Shown: positions 5,017 through 5,040 of the stretch, in pieces
Numbering within the stretch: the stretch's first letter is position 1
How the letters are laid out: each line of letters starts with the position of its first letter
NCBI GenBank assembly: GCA_016934645.1
Contig: JAFGSL010000177.1
Coordinates: 1-5,040 of the forward strand
DNA: 5,040 nucleotides
Direction of reading: 5' to 3'
From: Anaerolineae bacterium
Lineage (GTDB): Bacteria > Chloroflexota > Anaerolineae > B4-G1 > SLSP01
The notes under the pieces: model-generated
Databases searched by the model: none
Seen by the model: only the letters and a program-made list of their open reading frames with translations
What the model was told of the DNA's origin: nothing
Made by a program: the position numbers and the translations under genes

Positions 5017-5040
5017 TGTAGCTCCGCTATGGCTTTCCAG
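5013..5040 (-). CDS. C-terminal tail of upstream gene, possibly a sister MinD/ferredoxin ATPase
   Basis: On the minus strand, the frame that ends with the TGA at 5013-5015 reads WKAIAELQ before its stop. That stop overlaps the next start as ATGA, the same junction seen at 4132-4135. The tail resembles the C-terminal helix of the downstream ATPase (AWARLQQQI), and this ATPase family is commonly encoded as tandem paralogs, so a sister gene is a reasonable inference. Only eight codons are visible. A competing frame has TAG at 5027-5029, so both the existence and the identity of this gene are tentative. Confidence 0.45.

Noticed and set aside
2379..5040. Higher GC content in the minus-strand cluster as a sign of horizontal transfer
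   Set aside because: Spot counts vary widely line by line (for example about 62% at 2041-2100 on the plus-strand cluster and at 3601-3660 on the minus-strand cluster), so there is no clear boundary without a full calculation.

Overview
The window comes from a moderately GC-rich bacterium with strong Shine-Dalgarno sites (AGGAG/AAGGAGG) and tightly packed genes. The gene content suggests an anaerobe: a MinD-type ATPase carrying two 4Fe-4S ferredoxin motifs, an ORP/NifX-type domain, a CGGC protein and an IscU/NifU-like scaffold. I lean towards Chloroflexota (Anaerolineae-like), but that is a guess from overall protein character and no marker gene in the window settles it.

Two gene clusters converge at about 2379-2454. 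The plus-strand cluster runs: the 3' end of a TrmO (TsaA/UPF0066) tRNA methyltransferase (1-174), a fusion of an IscU/NifU-type scaffold with a Nudix hydrolase (274-1131), a ZIP metal transporter (1178-1912) and a CGGC-domain protein (1932-2378). The minus-strand cluster runs: the last eight codons of an upstream gene (5013-5040), a MinD-family ATPase with inserted double ferredoxin (4132-5016), a CDF cation transporter fused to a C-terminal dinitrogenase-FeMo-cofactor (NifX/ORP) domain (2876-4135) and a small ICMT/PEMT-type membrane methyltransferase (2455-2913). The minus-strand genes are linked by two ATGA overlaps and one 38-base overlap, so they are almost certainly one translation-coupled operon.

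The shared theme is metal and metal-cluster handling. A ZIP carrier (usually uptake) lies on one strand and a CDF carrier (usually efflux) on the other. Each is accompanied by cysteine-rich or metallocluster-related proteins. The MinD/ferredoxin plus NifX/ORP pairing recalls the orange-protein (ORP) and Mrp-type cluster-assembly operons known from sulfate reducers, but here the NifX/ORP domain is attached to a transporter.

Several proteins depart from family norms at predicted ligand positions. The scaffold has His in place of the second cluster Cys. The CDF has ExxxH in place of HxxxD in TM5. The CGGC protein lacks one conserved Cys. These coincident substitutions, together with the two uncommon domain fusions, are the most interesting content of the window. 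No RNA genes, insertion sequences, CRISPR arrays or convincing intrinsic terminators were seen.
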